Assembly: GCA_038255145.1 (NCBI GenBank)
Contig: JBBSLP010000019.1
Coordinates: 1-64,000 of the forward strand
Reading direction: 5' to 3'
Length of the DNA stretch: 64,000 nucleotides
From: WHTX01 sp038255145
GTDB taxonomy: Bacteria > Actinomycetota > Acidimicrobiia > Acidimicrobiales > CAIXPF01
Shown one piece after another: positions 24,438 to 32,641 of this stretch. Below the pieces are notes generated by a model. The model was not told where the DNA came from, did no database searches, and saw nothing but the letters and a program-made list of their open reading frames with translations. The position numbers and the translations under genes are program-made. The first letter of the stretch is position 1. Each line of letters opens with the position of its first letter.

Positions 24438-24941
24438 TCAGTAGAAGATGGCCTGGGCACGCTGCGTGGCGACGAGTGACCCGTCGCTGGCGTCGCGTGC
24501 CTCGGTCTCGCTGGTGCTGATCAACATGACCCCCAGGCCCTTGGAGGCCCGGGTGGTGAGGGCGGACAGGCGGCTGGTCACGGTGAGCACGTCACCGGCC
24601 ACGATCTGGCGCTCGTAGACGGTCTCGGTGCCACCGTCGAGCAGCCCGTCGAGGCCGTAGTCCCGGGGGTTGAGCTGGGGGCCGGTGGCCTTGGGGCCGG
24701 AGAAGGTGTCGTTGGAGCGACCGGGGATGAACACCGCGGTGCCCAGGTAGGTGGGCGGCGCCGGCAAGCTGGCGTAGCCCGCGGCCTTGGCCGCCTCCAG
24801 GTCGAAGTAGACGGGATCCGTGTAGCCGACGCCGCGGGCGAAGGCGCGCACGCTGGTGGTGGTCACCTCGTACGTCCACGGGTCCGACTCGATGCCGATC
24901 AGCGATCGCATCTCGTCGGTGATCTCGAAGGACTCTGCCAT
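24438..24941 (-). CDS. FAS1-like dehydratase domain protein, HadA-like subunit
   Basis: A 167-residue hot-dog protein of the MaoC N-terminal (FAS1-type dehydratase) family. It begins MAESFEITDEMRSLIGIESD and contains YEVTTTSVRAFARGVGYTDP and ASLPAPPTYLGTAVF, where the catalytic Asp/His of HadB-type partners is missing, as in HadA. It binds the acyl chain and pairs with the following HadB-like protein. The ATG at 24941 follows a TATGGT box by 7 bases. A frame extending to 25070 overlaps the divergent region and is not used. Confidence 0.8.
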   Translation of the reverse strand: MAESFEITDEMRSLIGIESDPWTYEVTTTSVRAFARGVGYTDPVYFDLEAAKAAGYASLPAPPTYLGTAVFIPGRSNDTFSGPKATGPQLNPRDYGLDGLLDGGTETVYERQIVAGDVLTVTSRLSALTTRASKGLGVMLISTSETEARDASDGSLVATQRAQAIFY

Positions 24942-24948
24942 GGGCGGC

Positions 24949-24954
24949 ACCATA
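24949..24954 (-). promoter_or_regulatory. -10 box, leaderless HadA-like gene
   Basis: TATGGT read leftward, 7 bases before the ATG at 24941. Confidence 0.55.
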
Positions 24955-25092
24955 GCAACGCTCGCCGACCCGCTTCCTCGTGACGTCCCGCCCGGTATCG
25001 ACGGCGGCGCGCCCCGCCCTTCGCCGCAAGGCTCAAGTAGCCTCCCCCCCGCAACGCTGTGTAGATGCATGGGCGCGGAGGGCGGTTACCCG

Positions 25093-26529
25093 ATGAGACT
25101 GATGCGGAGAGCGACGACTGTCGCGCTCATGGCCTTGCTGGCCACCATCCTGGTGACCGTGGGCGGTTCCGCAGCCACGGCTGGCGCGGCGCCGGGTGAC
25201 CTGCCCGTCGGTGGCCTGGAGACAGCCACGCCGCTACCGGGGGCCGTGCGCCTGACCGGCTGGGCCCTCGACGGCAACGACACCTCCCCGCTCGACATCC
25301 ACGTGTACGCCGACGGCCAGTTCCTCGGCCTGGGCCGGGCCGACGAGACCAGGGGCGACATCGCGGCGCGCTACCCGTGGGCCGGGGCCGACCACGGCTT
25401 CGACCTGACCCTGGCCCTGTCCCCGGGCCGCCACGTGGTCTGCGCCTTCGCCATCAACCTCGGCCTCGGCGACCAGAACCCCCAGCTCGGCTGCATCGTG
25501 GTGGCCAACGACGTCCCCTTCGGCTGGCTCGACGTCGCCGAGCGGGTACCCGAGGGCATCCACCTCAAAGGCTGGTCCATCGACCCCGCGGCCCCCTCGT
25601 CCTCCCCTGACGTCTACGTCGAGGTCGGTTGGGGCTTCGCCGGCACCATCCCCACCGGCGTGCCCAACGCCGGCGTGGCCGCCACCTACCCCGTCGGCGG
25701 CAACCACGGGTTCGACGCCATCGTGCCCGTCCCCTCCCGTGACGGCGCCACCCCCGTGTGCGTGTACGGCTACCGGGGCGGGGCCACCTCGGTCATCGGC
25801 TGCGCCGAGATCGGTGTGCAGACCTCGCCCGTCGGCTCCCTCGACGGCGTGCGCACGGGCACCGGTGACGTGCGCATCAGCGGCTGGGCCTTCGACCCCG
25901 ACCAGCGTGGTCCCGTCGAGGTGCAGTTCCACGCCGAGGACGGCACCGTGTTCGGCGTCCTGGCCAGCGGGTCCCGCCCCGACGTGGCCGCCAGCTACCC
26001 CGCCTACGGCGACGCCCACGGCTTCGCCCTCGAGATCCCCGCCCGCTTCGCCGGCCAGTCGGTGTGCGCCATCGCCATCAACGTCGGCCCCGGTGCCTCC
26101 AACCTCGACCTGGGGTGCAAGCGCTCCGGCAACTTCATCCCCGCCAGCTCCGGCGTCGGACGTCGCATCGTCTACGACAACATCGGCCAGCACGTGTGGC
26201 TGGTGGCGGCGGACGGCTACGCCGACCGGGACTACCAGGTGTCGGGCCGCTACCGCGATCCGGGTCCGGGCAACTACATGGTCTACGCCTTCCAGCGCTA
26301 CGCCGACGCCGGCCACGACGGCATCACCATGGACTACTTCGTCGCCTTCCACCCCGCCGGCGTGGGCTACGGCTTCCACACCATCCCCGTGTTCGCCGAC
26401 GGCACCCCCCTGCAGGACGAGTCCAAGCTCGGTTCGTTCCAGTCCGCGGGCTGCGTGCGCCAGGCCATCCCCGACGCGATCTTCCTGTGGAACTGGGCCC
26501 AGATCGGCGACACCGTCGTTGTCATCTAG
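25093..26529 (+). CDS. Secreted L,D-transpeptidase with three N-terminal repeats
   Basis: A 478-residue exported protein. The signal peptide covers about residues 1-33 (basic MRLMRR, a hydrophobic core, cleavage near AGA-AP). Three homologous repeats of about 100 residues follow (about 36-135, 136-240, 241-345). Each has P-x-G-x-L at its start, a GWALD/GWSID/GWAFD strand, an HGFD/HGFA turn and a paired Cys in VCAFAIN...LGC. The C-terminal YkuD domain (about 350-478) has His429 (FHTIP) and the catalytic Cys454 in SAGCVRQ. It cross-links peptidoglycan outside the cell. GGAGG lies 10 bases before the ATG; TAGCCT at 25038-25043 is a likely -10. Confidence 0.85.
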   Translation: MRLMRRATTVALMALLATILVTVGGSAATAGAAPGDLPVGGLETATPLPGAVRLTGWALDGNDTSPLDIHVYADGQFLGLGRADETRGDIAARYPWAGADHGFDLTLALSPGRHVVCAFAINLGLGDQNPQLGCIVVANDVPFGWLDVAERVPEGIHLKGWSIDPAAPSSSPDVYVEVGWGFAGTIPTGVPNAGVAATYPVGGNHGFDAIVPVPSRDGATPVCVYGYRGGATSVIGCAEIGVQTSPVGSLDGVRTGTGDVRISGWAFDPDQRGPVEVQFHAEDGTVFGVLASGSRPDVAASYPAYGDAHGFALEIPARFAGQSVCAIAINVGPGASNLDLGCKRSGNFIPASSGVGRRIVYDNIGQHVWLVAADGYADRDYQVSGRYRDPGPGNYMVYAFQRYADAGHDGITMDYFVAFHPAGVGYGFHTIPVFADGTPLQDESKLGSFQSAGCVRQAIPDAIFLWNWAQIGDTVVVI

Positions 26530-26579
26530 CACCGCCGGACGCGCGTCGGTGGCCGGTCGGGCTGGCGGCGGACGCTGGC

Positions 26580-26585
26580 TACGCT
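26580..26585 (+). promoter_or_regulatory. -10 box, leaderless aroC
   Basis: TACGCT, 7 bases before the GTG at 26593. Confidence 0.6.
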
Positions 26586-26592
26586 GCCCCCG

Positions 26593-27696
26593 GTGAGCAG
26601 CAGCTGGGGAACGCTCTTCCGCCTGTCGACGTTCGGCGAGTCCCACGGCCCCGCCGTGGGCGTCGTCGTCGACGGCTGCCCGCCGCGCCTCGAGCTCGAC
26701 GTGACCGAGATCCAGCACGACCTCGACCGACGCCGCCCGGGCCAGAGCCGCCTGGTCACCCAGCGCCAGGAGGGCGACCGGGCCGAGGTGCTCTCGGGCC
26801 TGTTCGAGGGCCGCACCACGGGCACCCCCCTGGCTGTCGTCGTGCGCAACGCTGACGCCCGCTCGGGCGCCTACGACCACCTCAAGGACCTGTACCGACC
26901 CTCGCACGCCGATTGGACCTACCAGGCCAAGTACGGCGTGCGCGACCACCGCGGCGGGGGTCGGTCGTCGGCTCGGGAGACCATCGGTCGGGTGGCCGCC
27001 GGAGCGGTGGCCCGCAAGCTGCTGGCCGCGGTGGCGGGCATCGAGGTGTTGGCCTGGGTCAGCCAGGTCCACGACGTGGATTGCGTGATCGACCCCGACG
27101 AGGTCGACCTGGCCGCCGTCGAGGCCCATCCCACCCGTTGCCCCGTCCCCGAGGCGGCGGCGCGCATGGAGGCGGCCATCGAGGCCGCCCGCCGGGCTGG
27201 GGACTCCCTGGGCGGGGTGGTGACGTGCGTGGCCCGCCGGGTGCCCCCCGGTCTTGGTGAGCCCGTGTTCGACAAGCTCGATGCCGAGCTGGCCGCAGCC
27301 ATGCTGTCCCTGCCGGCGGCCAAGGGCTTCGAGGTGGGCTCGGGGTTCGCCGGGACCCGCCTGACCGGCCTGCAGCACAACGACCCCTTCGTCCCCGGCC
27401 CCCACGGTCGCCCCCGCACCACCACCAACCACTCGGGTGGCATCCAGGGCGGCATCAGCAACGGCGAGGACGTCGTCCTGCGGGTGGCGTTCAAGCCCAC
27501 GGCCACCATCTCGTCGGTGCAGAAGACGGTGACGACCACGGGCGAACCCGTGGTCCTGGCGGCCAAGGGCCGTCACGACCCCTGCGTCCTGCCCCGGGCC
27601 GTGCCCCTGGTCGAGGCCATGACGTGCCTGGTGCTGGCCGACCACCTGCTGCGCCAGCGGGCCACCGATCTCCTGCCCCCGCTCCCGGGCACCTGA
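26593..27696 (+). CDS. aroC: Chorismate synthase
   Basis: A 367-residue enzyme that makes chorismate from EPSP using reduced FMN, the last shikimate-pathway step. Signatures: FGESHGPAVGVVVDGCPP, QHDLDRRRPGQSRLVTQR, YGVRDHRGGGRSSARET and KGRHDPCVLPRAVPLVEAM, ending VLADHLLRQRA. These wordings and the 367-residue length match the proteobacterial (E. coli) type. Mycobacterial AroC instead has ITAGESHGRAL and RRRLGYGRGARM and about 400 residues. The gene stands alone, away from other aro genes. Confidence 0.95.
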   Translation: MSSSWGTLFRLSTFGESHGPAVGVVVDGCPPRLELDVTEIQHDLDRRRPGQSRLVTQRQEGDRAEVLSGLFEGRTTGTPLAVVVRNADARSGAYDHLKDLYRPSHADWTYQAKYGVRDHRGGGRSSARETIGRVAAGAVARKLLAAVAGIEVLAWVSQVHDVDCVIDPDEVDLAAVEAHPTRCPVPEAAARMEAAIEAARRAGDSLGGVVTCVARRVPPGLGEPVFDKLDAELAAAMLSLPAAKGFEVGSGFAGTRLTGLQHNDPFVPGPHGRPRTTTNHSGGIQGGISNGEDVVLRVAFKPTATISSVQKTVTTTGEPVVLAAKGRHDPCVLPRAVPLVEAMTCLVLADHLLRQRATDLLPPLPGT

Positions 27697-27835
27697 TCAG
27701 CGTCGTTCAGCTCGGGTGACCGGTCACACACAATTCCCCTGACAATTCCTGATCCAGGGGCTCGGAGACGGCGGCACTGGTCCTAGGATGCCCCGCGATC
27801 TTCCCGGGGTCCGGGTGAAGGGTCATCAGCTGATC

Positions 27836-28348
27836 ATGAGCGAAGAAGAGACCAACGAAGAGAGTCCCGAGGAAGACCTCGAGGACGAGGAGTTCGAAGA
27901 GCCCGAACTGGGCGACGACATCGACGAGGACGACGACCTCGATCCCCTGGTGGGGGACGACGAGGAGACCGACTTCGTAGATGAGGTCGTCGAGGACGAG
28001 GCGGTCGTGGCCGTTCCCCCCAAGCCGGCCGGCAAAGGCGCCGCGAAGCGCGACCGACCTGGTGATGACAAGGAGGACGAGGACGAGGACGAGCTCGACC
28101 CCGACGATGTCGAGGCCGATCTGGACACGATCCTCAAGGACCGGCTGGAGGCCTACGACGAGAGCGACGACGACGAGGAGGAGGAGAGCCCCGTCATCTC
28201 GACGGAGGAGGGCGACCTCCCCCAGAAGCGGGAAGGCGAGTTCCCCTGCCCCTCCTGCTTCCTGCTCGTGAACTCGAAGCAGGTCTCCCGCACGGGGTAC
28301 TGCCCGCACTGTGGGGACCCAATAGCGGTCCCCGCCACCCTGCGCTGA
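27836..28348 (+). CDS. Acidic protein with C-terminal zinc ribbon (DUF4193-like)
   Basis: A 170-residue protein. About the first 125 residues are extremely rich in Asp and Glu, with a short basic patch (PPKPAGKGAAKRDRPGDDK) in the middle. The end is a zinc ribbon with Cys138, Cys141, Cys156 and Cys159 (FPCPSC...YCPHCGDP). The segment DVEADLDTILKDRLEAYDE before it resembles the actinobacterial DUF4193 family, of unknown function. The start ATG at 27836 precedes SEEETNEESPEE; GGGTGAAGGG lies upstream, and TAGGAT at 27784-27789 is a possible -10. A perfect hairpin follows. Confidence 0.7.
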   Translation: MSEEETNEESPEEDLEDEEFEEPELGDDIDEDDDLDPLVGDDEETDFVDEVVEDEAVVAVPPKPAGKGAAKRDRPGDDKEDEDEDELDPDDVEADLDTILKDRLEAYDESDDDEEEESPVISTEEGDLPQKREGEFPCPSCFLLVNSKQVSRTGYCPHCGDPIAVPATLR

Positions 28349-28355
28349 ACGACGA

Positions 28356-28405
28356 GCGGGGACGGGGTGGTCCCGACCGACAGGTCGGGACCACCCCGTC
28401 CCCGC
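28356..28405. terminator. Perfect 23-bp hairpin
   Basis: Each arm is 23 bases (28356-28378 and 28383-28405) around the loop GACA, with no mismatch. The left arm begins GCGGGGACGG. It ends 3 bases before the -10 box of the next gene. It is a likely terminator of the acidic-protein gene, though no T tract follows. Confidence 0.7.
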
Positions 28406-28408
28406 CGT

Positions 28409-28414
28409 TAGCGT
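28409..28414 (+). promoter_or_regulatory. -10 box ahead of uORF and malonyl-CoA decarboxylase
   Basis: TAGCGT, 8 bases before the ATG at 28423. Its -35 region falls inside the right arm of the preceding hairpin. Confidence 0.5.
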
Positions 28415-28422
28415 CGCTGTCG

Positions 28423-28470
28423 ATGGTGCGCCCCTGCTGCTGCCCGAGTGACCCGCATGGGGCCTGCTGA
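28423..28470 (+). CDS. Possible leaderless Cys-rich upstream peptide
   Basis: A 15-codon frame starting exactly where a leaderless transcript would begin: MVRPCCCPSDPHGAC, then TGA. It has three consecutive Cys codons (TGC TGC TGC) and a fourth just before the stop. It overlaps the start of the malonyl-CoA decarboxylase gene in another frame. Short leaderless Cys-rich reading frames act as cysteine-sensing attenuators in mycobacteria; a similar role here is inference. It may also be a chance frame. Confidence 0.35.
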   Translation: MVRPCCCPSDPHGAC

Positions 28471-29902
28471 CGTGGCGCCCTCCCGCTTCGACGCCACCCT
28501 GCGCCTGGTCAGGTCCCGGGCCGTGGCCCCCGCCACCCGCCTGTTCCGGGGGTCGAGCCCCTCGCCCCAGCTGGGCGACCGCGACCAGCGCCGCCTGGCC
28601 GAGCAACTCGACGCCTGTCTCGAACCCCACCTCGGCGGTGTGATCGCCCGGGGCCGGGCCGCCGTGGTGGCCGAGCTCTACCGGTCGCTCGACGACGTGG
28701 GGCGCCGGCGCTTCTTCGAGCTGTTGGTCGAACGGTGCGGGGTCGACCAGGACGCCGTCAGCGTGGCCATCGCCGACCACGAGCGCGTCCGGGCCGCAGC
28801 GGGCGGTCCCCAGGCGACCGCCGAGCTGATCACCGCCGACCGCGCCCTGCGCAACGCCCTGCAGCCGGGCTGGGACCGCCTCTTCCGGCTCTTCTGCAGC
28901 CTCGACGAGGGGGTGAAGTTCACTGTCGACCTACGGGCCGACCTGCTGGGCGCCGCCGCCGCCGACACGGCGGCGGCGCTCGCTCCCCTCGACCACGACC
29001 TGCGGGGGGTGCTCGAAGCCACCTTCGACGTCGGCCTCCTCGAGTTGCGTCGCATCACCTGGGACACCTCGGCCTCGGTGCTCGAGAAGCTCATCGCCTA
29101 TGAATCGGTGCACGAGATCACCTCGTGGGCCGACCTGAAGAACCGCCTCGAGGCCGACCGACGCTGCTACGCGTTCTTCCACCCGGGCATGCCCGACGAG
29201 CCCCTCATCTTCGTCGAGGTGGCCCTGGTCGACGGGATGGCCGCCTACATCGCTCCCCTGCTCGACACCACCGCCCCGGTGGCGGACGCCGCCGAGGCCG
29301 ACACGGCCATCTTCTACTCGATCTCCTCGTGCCAGGCGGGCCTGGCCGGTGTCAGCCTCGGTGACTTCCTCATCAAGTGGGTGGTGTCGGACCTGGGGGC
29401 CGAACTGCCCGGCCTGCGCCGCTTCGCCACCCTGTCCCCCATCCCCGGGCTGTGCTCCTGGCTCGTGGCTGGCTTGGCCCGGGACCCGGCCGCCGTGGTC
29501 GGCCTGCTCAGCGAGGCCCACCGCCACGAGCTGGCCGCCCTGGCCGACGGCGGCCCCGCCGCGGCTCTGTCCCGGCTGGTGGACACCCCCGACTGGGTCG
29601 ACGACGTCGCGGTGGTCGAGGTGGCCCGGGGTCCATTGCTGCGCCTGGCCGCCCACTACCTGGTGCAGGCCAAGCGGGGCGAACGGGCCCGGGACCGGGT
29701 GGCCAACTTCCACCTGACCAACGGGGCCCGGGTCGAACGCCTGGACTGGTTGGGCAACCCCTCGCCCGTGGGCATGGCCGAGTCCCTGGGCATCATGGTC
29801 AACTACCGCTACGAACCGGGTCGCATCGAGGTCAACCACTCCGACTACGTCGTGCGGGGGCGCATCTCGACATCGGGCGCGGTCACCCGCCTGCTGAACT
29901 GA
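28448..29902 (+). CDS. Malonyl-CoA decarboxylase
   Basis: A 484-residue enzyme that decarboxylates malonyl-CoA to acetyl-CoA. After a helical N-terminal domain (about residues 1-180) the GNAT-like catalytic domain has FFHPGMPDEPLIFVEVAL, FYSISSCQAGLAGVSLGDFL (catalytic Ser region, about residues 291-293), LSPIPGLCSW, and FHLTNGARVERLDWLGN (His at about 422), then MVNYRYEP. The GTG at 28448 is the first start after the promoter; ATG 28457 is equally possible, and neither has a clear Shine-Dalgarno. Both lie inside the Cys-rich uORF. The gene is followed at once by a diguanylate cyclase (TGATG). Confidence 0.88.
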   Translation: MTRMGPADVAPSRFDATLRLVRSRAVAPATRLFRGSSPSPQLGDRDQRRLAEQLDACLEPHLGGVIARGRAAVVAELYRSLDDVGRRRFFELLVERCGVDQDAVSVAIADHERVRAAAGGPQATAELITADRALRNALQPGWDRLFRLFCSLDEGVKFTVDLRADLLGAAAADTAAALAPLDHDLRGVLEATFDVGLLELRRITWDTSASVLEKLIAYESVHEITSWADLKNRLEADRRCYAFFHPGMPDEPLIFVEVALVDGMAAYIAPLLDTTAPVADAAEADTAIFYSISSCQAGLAGVSLGDFLIKWVVSDLGAELPGLRRFATLSPIPGLCSWLVAGLARDPAAVVGLLSEAHRHELAALADGGPAAALSRLVDTPDWVDDVAVVEVARGPLLRLAAHYLVQAKRGERARDRVANFHLTNGARVERLDWLGNPSPVGMAESLGIMVNYRYEPGRIEVNHSDYVVRGRISTSGAVTRLLN

Positions 29903-31374
29903 TGGCCGGCCGCTCCCGGGCCCGAGATGCGGCCGGTAACATGTCCGACATCGATGCGGACCGCAGCGGCGAGGTGTCCCGCGGCCAGGTGCGCCGTGGC
30001 GGACGAGATCCCGCCGCCGTGAGGACGGCCCGCCCCCAGGCCGCGGTGGGCGCCGCCGCCCTGCTCCCCCGCCTGTCCGGCACGTTCGTCCTGGTCGTGG
30101 GCACGGCCAGCCTGCTGCTGGCCCGGCTCAGCCTTGGCGCGGGCCTGGCCATCACCGGCGCCGAACTGGTCCTCCCCGTGGTGGTGGCCGTGGCCCTGGC
30201 GGTGGCCTGCTGGTTCGTCCCCTGGGCCCGGCTGCCCGCGGGCAGCACCCTGGTCGTCCCCGTGAGCGCCCTGGGCCTGGTGCTGTTCCTCGACGGCACC
30301 ACCGACTTCACCTCCACACCGGGCGCGGCGGTGGCCTACCCCATCTACGTCATCCTCCTGCTGGCCTGGGTGGGGGTGAGCGAGCCCCGGGTGACGGCCC
30401 TGGCCTTCTCGCCCTGCGTGGGCGCGGTGATGGCCTACGTGCTGACCCGTCACGCCTCCACCGGGCTCACCGCCTGGTCGCTGGTGGTGGTGCTGCCCAT
30501 AGGTGTGGGCGTGGGTGAGACGGTGGCGTGGTTCGCGGCCCGCAGTCGGGCCCTCGACGGCCGCGAGGTGCGTCGGGCCGACGACCTGCGCCGCCTGGCC
30601 CGCCTCCTCGGCGGCCTGGCCGGGCTGAAGGACCTGGACCTGGCGGCCACACTCGTGGCCCGGGAGGCCACCGGGCTGTTCGGCGGCGAAGCCGCGTCCG
30701 TCGAGCTCGTGGCTGCCGACGGCAAGACGGCCCGGGCCGCCTTCGGCCACGGTGGGGCCCACGCCACCTCCATCGCCCTCATCGGCAGCCAGCGAACCGT
30801 GGGTCGGGTCGAGGTCGTGTCCGGCGCCCATGCGACCGACGACTACTTCGAGCGGCTGGCCGAACTGTTCGCCATGCAGGTCGGGGCCACCGTCGAACAG
30901 CTGTACACCATCAGTGAGCTCGATCGCGACACCCGTCGGGATGCCCTGACGGGCACGGGCAACCGCCGCCACGCCGCCGACCTGCTCGACAAGCTCCGCC
31001 CCGGTGAAGCCCTCATGGTCATCGACCTCGACAGCTTCAAGTCGGTCAACGACACCTGGGGGCACCGGGCCGGCGACGAGGTGCTGTTCAGGCTGGGCGT
31101 CTACCTGCAGACCTGCGTGCGGGGCGACGACGACGTCGCCCGACTGGGTGGGGACGAGTTCGTCGTGGTGACCCGGCGGGGCGACGACCCCATGCGCATG
31201 GCCCAACGCCTGCTCGAGGGCTGGCGCCAGGAGGGGCACCCCACGACGCTGAGCATCGGCGTGGCCCGACACCATGTCGGCTCGGAGGCCGACGACACCC
31301 TGGACCGGGCCGACGCCGCCCTCTACCAGGCCAAGTCTCTGGGCCGCGACCAGGTCGTCCTCGCCGCCGGCTGA
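29902..31374 (+). CDS. Membrane-bound diguanylate cyclase (GAF-like + GGDEF)
   Basis: A 490-residue protein. A basic N-terminus is followed by about five to six membrane segments (about residues 55-215), a coiled linker, a GAF-like domain (about 235-335) and a GGDEF domain. The active-site motif GGDEF is at residues 416-420 (RLGGDEFVVV), preceded by RGDD at the I-site position (RxxD, five residues before), so product inhibition by c-di-GMP is likely. DALTGTGNRR marks the domain start. It makes c-di-GMP from two GTP. The ATG overlaps the preceding TGA; ATG 29941 is an alternative. Confidence 0.87.
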   Translation: MAGRSRARDAAGNMSDIDADRSGEVSRGQVRRGGRDPAAVRTARPQAAVGAAALLPRLSGTFVLVVGTASLLLARLSLGAGLAITGAELVLPVVVAVALAVACWFVPWARLPAGSTLVVPVSALGLVLFLDGTTDFTSTPGAAVAYPIYVILLLAWVGVSEPRVTALAFSPCVGAVMAYVLTRHASTGLTAWSLVVVLPIGVGVGETVAWFAARSRALDGREVRRADDLRRLARLLGGLAGLKDLDLAATLVAREATGLFGGEAASVELVAADGKTARAAFGHGGAHATSIALIGSQRTVGRVEVVSGAHATDDYFERLAELFAMQVGATVEQLYTISELDRDTRRDALTGTGNRRHAADLLDKLRPGEALMVIDLDSFKSVNDTWGHRAGDEVLFRLGVYLQTCVRGDDDVARLGGDEFVVVTRRGDDPMRMAQRLLEGWRQEGHPTTLSIGVARHHVGSEADDTLDRADAALYQAKSLGRDQVVLAAG

Positions 31375-31423
31375 GCGGCCGACCGGCGGCGGACGTGGGG
31401 GGTCCGGCCGAGGCGGCTGGACC

Positions 31424-31945
<522 letters not shown>

Positions 31946-32093
31946 GTCAGGCTCCTTCGCCCCGGCGGCGCCACCCCGAGCCCGGCACGCCAGTAGGTCA
32001 CACCGACGAAATTACGCGGGTGTCGGCCCGCCAAGGGTAGGTGTCGGAGCCCGAGCCGTCAACGATGCCCGCCGGCGCCAGGACCGCCCCCGG

Positions 32094-32573
32094 TCAGCTG
32101 GCGAAGTCCTCGGGGTTGACCGAGTCGATGAACTGGCGGAACTGCTCGACCATGTCGTCCTGGTCGTCACCCTGGCGCTCTTCGGGGTAGGCGGCCTCGT
32201 CGAGGACGGCCGGGGCCACGAAGATGGGGGTCCCGGTGCGGGCGGCCAGGGCGATGGCGTCCGACGGACGGCTCGACACCGTGTGGGGCCCCTTGGGGGT
32301 GCGCAGGTGGAGCTCGGCGTAGAACGTGCGGTTGCGCAGCTCGGTGACCACCACCTGCTCGACGGAGACGCTGAGCTCGTCGAGCACGTCCTTCATCAGG
32401 TCGTGCGTCATGGGCCTGGGCGTCTCGATGTGCTCGAGCGCGTAGGCGATCGCCGTAGCTTCGGCGTTGCCGATGAGGATGGGCAGCAGCCGCCGGGCGC
32501 CGCCCCGCTCGCGCAGGAGCACCACGGACGACGTCGCTTCCACCCTCACCGTGACGAGCTCGACTTCGACCAT
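32094..32573 (-). CDS. Bifunctional nuclease family (DUF151) protein
   Basis: A 159-residue BFN/DUF151 protein (Rv1829 counterpart), typified by VVLLRERGGARRLLPILIGNAEATAIAYAL and SSRPSDAIALAARTGTPIFV. Plant and archaeal relatives have nuclease activity; in actinobacteria the function is unproven. A C-terminal acidic tail (about residues 125-159) follows the core. A TAGGTT box (32583-32588) lies 9 bases before the ATG, and GAGGAC overlaps the gap, so it is at most a very short leader. Middle gene of the conserved Rv1826-Rv1830-like block. Confidence 0.87.
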   Translation of the reverse strand: MVEVELVTVRVEATSSVVLLRERGGARRLLPILIGNAEATAIAYALEHIETPRPMTHDLMKDVLDELSVSVEQVVVTELRNRTFYAELHLRTPKGPHTVSSRPSDAIALAARTGTPIFVAPAVLDEAAYPEERQGDDQDDMVEQFRQFIDSVNPEDFAS

Positions 32574-32582
32574 CGTCCTCAG

Positions 32583-32588
32583 AACCTA
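32583..32588 (-). promoter_or_regulatory. -10 box upstream of DUF151 gene
   Basis: TAGGTT read leftward, 9 bases before the ATG at 32573. Confidence 0.45.
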
Positions 32589-32641
32589 CCCTGCCGCCGA
32601 CCGGACCGCGACCCGGTCCCGGCAACGTCGTCCAGCCTTGG

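Noticed and set aside
25234..27645. 803-codon minus-strand frame
   Set aside because: Antisense of the L,D-transpeptidase and aroC genes.
27720..27755. Two AATTCC copies after aroC as a regulatory repeat
   Set aside because: Only six bases each with no symmetry; not enough to call a site.
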